Shown here piece by piece: positions 60,768 to 64,000 of a DNA stretch of 64,000 bases. The position numbers and the translations under genes were made by a program. The DNA is from Mobilitalea torta (lineage in GTDB: Bacteria; Bacillota; Clostridia; Lachnospirales; Lachnospiraceae): the NCBI RefSeq assembly GCF_050433395.1, contig NZ_JBNPXH010000018.1, positions 1 to 64,000 of the forward strand, in the 5' to 3' direction. How positions within the stretch are numbered: position 1 is the stretch's first letter; the number at the start of each line of letters is the position of its first letter. Under the pieces are notes generated by a model, which was not told the DNA's origin, made no database searches, and was given only the letters and a program-made list of their open reading frames with translations.

Positions 60768-61853
60768 ATGATTATTAAATCCCTGGAACTCAAAGATTAT
60801 CGGAATTATCGTGATCTTAACATGCAGTTTCATAACGGTACCAATATTTTATACGGAGAAAACGCCCAAGGGAAGACGAATATTCTTGAGGCGATTTATC
60901 TGTGTGGAACAACAAAATCCCATCGCGGCAGCAAGGATAAGGAAATTATAAGATTCCAGCAGGAAGAAGCCCATGTCCGGATTATCCTTGAGAAAAATCA
61001 GATCCCTCACCGGATCGATTTACATTTAAAGAGGAATAAGGCGAAGGGAGTTGCCATTGACGGGCTTCCCATTAAGAGACAAGGTGAATTATTCGGAATG
61101 CTGAACCTTGTGTTTTTTTCGCCGGAGGATTTGTATATCATTAAGAACGGTCCTGCGGAGAGAAGAAGATTCCTGGATTTGGAGCTTTGCCAGTTGGATA
61201 AGATTTATCTCAGTCATTTGACGAATTATAATAAAGTTCTGGTGCAAAGGAATAATTTATTAAGACAAATCAGTAATAACAGGAATTTATTGGATACACT
61301 ATATTTATGGGATCAGAAATTAATAGAATACGGCCGGAAGATAATTGAGACAAGAGAAGATTTTATTTTCCGGTTAAATCAATTGGTGGGGGATATACAT
61401 AGGAGACTTACCGGAGGAAAAGAAGAACTTGTTCTGGCCTATGAGCCCAATGTCCGGGCAGCCGATTTTGAAGATAAATTAAAGACCTATAGGGAAAAGG
61501 ATTTATATTTAAAGATGACTCATGTAGGTCCTCACAGGGATGACCTGTGCTTTTTGCTGGGAACAGTGGATATACGAAGATACGGCTCCCAGGGGCAGCA
61601 AAGAACCGCCGCGCTGTCCTGCAAGCTGGCTGAAATCCAGCTGGTGAAGTCCGCAATCCGGGAAAATCCTATTTTACTTCTGGATGATGTCTTATCTGAG
61701 CTTGACCGGCAGCGGCAGACTCATCTGTTAAACAGCATCGGAGAGATACAGACCATGATTACCTGTACCGGATTGGAGGAATTTATCAACCGCCAATTTC
61801 AGTATAATAAGATTTTTCATGTGGCAGATGCAGAGGTTACGTGTGAGAATTAA
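60768..61853 (+). CDS. recF: recombination protein RecF
   Basis: A 361-residue SMC-like ATPase that helps load RecA at gaps. Walker A is GENAQGKTNILEAIYLC (about residues 28-44), the signature is GSQGQQRTAALSCKLAE (about 285-301) and Walker B is LLLDDVLSELD. Length is normal. It lies 21 nt after the S4 gene and precedes gyrB. Confidence 0.97.
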   Translation: MIIKSLELKDYRNYRDLNMQFHNGTNILYGENAQGKTNILEAIYLCGTTKSHRGSKDKEIIRFQQEEAHVRIILEKNQIPHRIDLHLKRNKAKGVAIDGLPIKRQGELFGMLNLVFFSPEDLYIIKNGPAERRRFLDLELCQLDKIYLSHLTNYNKVLVQRNNLLRQISNNRNLLDTLYLWDQKLIEYGRKIIETREDFIFRLNQLVGDIHRRLTGGKEELVLAYEPNVRAADFEDKLKTYREKDLYLKMTHVGPHRDDLCFLLGTVDIRRYGSQGQQRTAALSCKLAEIQLVKSAIRENPILLLDDVLSELDRQRQTHLLNSIGEIQTMITCTGLEEFINRQFQYNKIFHVADAEVTCEN

Positions 61854-61874
61854 TGAAATATAGATTATTAGTTC

Positions 61875-61910
61875 GGAGGTGAAGTCCTCCAACAAACTGG
61901 AGGAGAAATC
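61875..61910 (+). promoter_or_regulatory. gyrB leader with two competing hairpins over the ribosome site
   Basis: GGAGG (61875-61879), CCTCC (61886-61890) and GGAGG (61899-61903) follow each other. CCTCC can pair with the upstream GGAGG or with the downstream GGAGG, which is the gyrB ribosome site 7 nt before the ATG. The second pairing, extended by U/A to six pairs with an 8-nt loop, would hide it. Confidence 0.5.
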
Positions 61911-63821
61911 ATGAGTAATGAATACGGCGCAGATCAGATTCAAATATTGGAAGGGCTTGAGGCAGTAAGAAAGCGGCCGGGAATGTATATCGGCTCCACT
62001 TCCTCCAAGGGCTTACACCACCTGGTTTATGAAATTGTAGATAATGCAGTGGATGAAGCTCTTGCCGGATACTGTGATACTATTGACGTATCCATCAATG
62101 AGGATAATTCCATAACGGTAATTGATAACGGCAGAGGTATTCCTGTAGGAATTAATCATAAAAAGGGAATTTCCTCCGTAGAGGTTGTATTTACCATCCT
62201 TCATGCCGGCGGCAAATTCGGCGGAGGAGGATACAAGGTATCCGGCGGCCTTCATGGAGTAGGAGCCTCCGTGGTGAACGCACTTTCCGAGTGGCTGACA
62301 GTGGAAATCTGTGTGGACGGGAAGAAATATCAGCAGAGATATGAAAGAGGCAAGGCCTGCGGGCGCTTGGAAGAGGTTGGAGAGACAGATTGCAGGGGAA
62401 CTACCGTATCCTTCTTACCGGATAGAGAGATATTTGAGGAAACCGTCTATGATTATGAGATTCTAAAGCAGCGGCTGAGGGAAATGGCATTTCTGACCAA
62501 AGATATCAAGATCATTCTTCGGGATAAGCGGGAAGGGGAGGAGAAGGAAAGAGAATTCCACTATGCCGGCGGTATTAAGGAATATGTGGAATATCTGAAC
62601 CGTCATAAGGATCCTCTCTACCCGGAGATTATTTATTGCGAAGGCACGAAGGATAATGTCTATGTGGAGGTTGCCCTTCAGCATAACAGCAGCTTTACAG
62701 AGGGCTGCTACAGCTTTGTTAATAATATTACAACTCCTGAGGGAGGCACGCATCTGGCAGGCTTTAAGAATGCCATTACAAAGACCTTTAACGATTACGC
62801 CAGATCTATGAAATTTCTTAAGGACAGCGATCAGAATCTTACAGGAGAGGATATCAGGGAAGGTCTGACAGCGATTATCAGTATTAAGATTTCAGATCCC
62901 CAGTTTGAAGGACAGACCAAGCAGAAGCTGGGCAATTCAGAAGCCAGGGGAGCTGTGGACAGTATAGTCAGTGAGCAGCTGACCTATTTCCTGGAGCAGA
63001 ATCCGCAGGTGGCAAAGACGATTGTTGAGAAGGCCGTTCTTGCCCAGAGGGCCAGGGATGCTGCAAGAAAAGCCAGGGATCTCACCAGAAGAAAGACGGC
63101 GCTGGAGGGAATGAGCCTTCCCGGTAAGCTGGCAGATTGTTCGGAAAAGGATCCTTCCAAATGTGAGATCTATATCGTAGAGGGTGATTCCGCAGGCGGA
63201 TCGGCGAAGACAGCACGTACCAGAGCGACTCAGGCGATTTTACCTCTAAGGGGAAAGATTCTCAATGTGGAGAAATCAAGGCTTGACAAGATTCTAATGA
63301 ACAATGAAATCAAAGCAATGATTACAGCTTTTGGCACGGGCATTTCCGATGATTTTGATATCAGCAGGCTTCGTTATCATAAGATTATTATTATGACGGA
63401 TGCAGATGTAGACGGTGCCCATATCAGTACCCTATTGCTGACCTTCCTCTACCGTTTTATGCCGGAGCTGATCAGGCAGGGTTATGTATATCTGGCGCAG
63501 CCGCCCCTTTATAAGGTGGAGAAGAATAAGATGGTGCGCTATGCCTACAGTGATGAAGAGCTGAATCAGATACTTATGGAAGTGGGAAGAGATTCCAATA
63601 ACAAGATTCAACGTTATAAGGGTCTTGGAGAGATGGATGCAGAGCAGCTATGGGAGACCACCATGGACCCTGAGAGAAGAATCCTGCTCCGTGTTATGAT
63701 GGATGAGGAGAATTCATCAGAAATCGATATCACCTTTACAACTCTCATGGGAGATAAGGTAGAGCCCAGAAGGGAATTTATCGAGGCGAATGCAAAGTAT
63801 GCAAAGAATCTTGATATATAA
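61911..63821 (+). CDS. gyrB: DNA gyrase subunit B
   Basis: A 636-residue ATPase subunit of gyrase. The GHKL ATP site shows EIVDNAVDEALAGYCD, VIDNGRGIPVG and GGLHGVGASVVNALS. The transducer domain follows, then the TOPRIM region with EGDSAGGSAK and the metal-binding TDADVDGAHI, and the C-terminus EPRREFIEANAKYAKNLDI. It drives negative supercoiling with GyrA. Length is normal; the leader has a possible translational switch. Confidence 0.98.
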   Translation: MSNEYGADQIQILEGLEAVRKRPGMYIGSTSSKGLHHLVYEIVDNAVDEALAGYCDTIDVSINEDNSITVIDNGRGIPVGINHKKGISSVEVVFTILHAGGKFGGGGYKVSGGLHGVGASVVNALSEWLTVEICVDGKKYQQRYERGKACGRLEEVGETDCRGTTVSFLPDREIFEETVYDYEILKQRLREMAFLTKDIKIILRDKREGEEKEREFHYAGGIKEYVEYLNRHKDPLYPEIIYCEGTKDNVYVEVALQHNSSFTEGCYSFVNNITTPEGGTHLAGFKNAITKTFNDYARSMKFLKDSDQNLTGEDIREGLTAIISIKISDPQFEGQTKQKLGNSEARGAVDSIVSEQLTYFLEQNPQVAKTIVEKAVLAQRARDAARKARDLTRRKTALEGMSLPGKLADCSEKDPSKCEIYIVEGDSAGGSAKTARTRATQAILPLRGKILNVEKSRLDKILMNNEIKAMITAFGTGISDDFDISRLRYHKIIIMTDADVDGAHISTLLLTFLYRFMPELIRQGYVYLAQPPLYKVEKNKMVRYAYSDEELNQILMEVGRDSNNKIQRYKGLGEMDAEQLWETTMDPERRILLRVMMDEENSSEIDITFTTLMGDKVEPRREFIEANAKYAKNLDI

Positions 63822-63829
63822 ACTGCTTT

Positions 63830-63860
63830 TTCACCGGCTGCAGGCAAAAGCGCCGGTGAA
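63830..63860 (+). other. hairpin between gyrB and gyrA
   Basis: TTCACCGGC (63830-63838) pairs perfectly with GCCGGTGAA (63852-63860) around a 13-nt loop. No U-tract follows, so it is more likely an mRNA processing or stability element, or a weak attenuator, than a terminator. Confidence 0.6.
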
Positions 63861-63883
63861 GAGCAATTAATGGAGGAATAACA

Positions 63884-64000
63884 ATGGATGAGAATATCTT
63901 CGACAAGGTGCATGATGTGGATCTGAAGAAGACGATGGAGAACTCTTATATTGAGTACGCCATGTCAGTAATTGCAGCGCGCGCCCTGCCCGATGTAAGG
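63884..64000 (+). CDS. gyrA: DNA gyrase subunit A, 5' end only
   Basis: The first 39 codons, running off the window end. MDENIFDKVHDVDLKKTMEN and the YAMSVIAARALPDVR segment match the GyrA N-terminus up to the start of the winged-helix domain. TGGAGGAATAACA precedes the ATG. With gyrB it forms the A2B2 gyrase; the catalytic Tyr lies beyond the window. Confidence 0.95.
   Translation, partial: MDENIFDKVHDVDLKKTMENSYIEYAMSVIAARALPDVR

Overview
The window is a piece of the chromosome of an anaerobic, probably motile and spore-forming member of the Clostridia, most likely Lachnospiraceae. Supporting signs are small proteins of Lachnospiraceae/Clostridia type (DUF3881, DUF4446), a bifunctional AdhE under a Rex-type operator, a collagen-like spore-surface-type protein, a sigma-D-like promoter before a FliD-like gene, strong GGAGG ribosome binding sites and the classical Gram-positive origin gene order. 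I cannot name the genus. No transposase, integrase, phage gene, rRNA or CRISPR array was recognised.

Layout. 1-5.1 kb is a worn accessory stretch: a 3'-damaged FliD-like gene, a zinc-ribbon protein, a secreted Ig-like (BIG2) protein, remnants of an MFS transporter, an SDR oxidoreductase and an FtsX-like permease, a collagen-like protein, a 25-residue peptide gene, and a tRNA-Lys whose 3' end faces the remnants. 5.2-10 kb holds trxA, a 47-aa basic protein, trmB, tandem 88-bp palindromic repeats, a flavodoxin-like oxidoreductase, a D,D-carboxypeptidase and a membrane coiled-coil protein.

10.1-23.3 kb is the most unusual block. A GntR repressor and a PfkB-type sugar kinase are divergent from a nine-gene operon: an AtuA-like protein (DUF1446), DUF4387, two LplB/YtcP-type permeases, a large solute-binding lipoprotein, a lipoprotein esterase, two ADP-ribosylglycohydrolase-fold proteins (one with a C-terminal sandwich-like extension) and a lipoprotein with two tandem copies of an unrecognised domain. 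TTGTTTAACAA-type palindromes lie at both divergent starts, one just after a consensus promoter. I infer a substrate-induced uptake and breakdown pathway for an esterified, ribosylated or otherwise glycosylated compound.

23.3-30.1 kb is the phosphate regulon in the order pstS-pstC-pstA-pstB-phoU-phoP-phoR (minus strand), headed by three TTTACA-like repeats 11 bp apart, a textbook PhoP box. 30.1-31.7 kb has an acetyltransferase, a VOC protein and a short AraC-type domain. 31.9-38.5 kb is a signalling block: EAL-HDOD protein, the tail of an HD-GYP protein, a chemoreceptor, CheW and an 822-aa MalT-like regulator, ending next to a tRNA-Arg. 39-44.5 kb has a DUF3881 gene, a 22-bp perfect inverted repeat, an HD-GYP protein, another copy of the dispersed repeat, and adhE with promoter and Rex operator.

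44.5-64 kb is the replication origin. On the minus strand and transcribed away from oriC run rpmH, rnpA, yidD, yidC, jag, mnmE, mnmG, rsmG, an acetyltransferase, a DegS/DegU-like two-component pair, parA, parB and a DUF4446 gene, with two perfect parS sites. On the plus strand are dnaA, dnaN, an S4-domain protein, recF, gyrB and the start of gyrA. DnaA boxes lie on both sides of dnaA. The gyrB leader can form two mutually exclusive hairpins, one of which hides the gyrB ribosome binding site.
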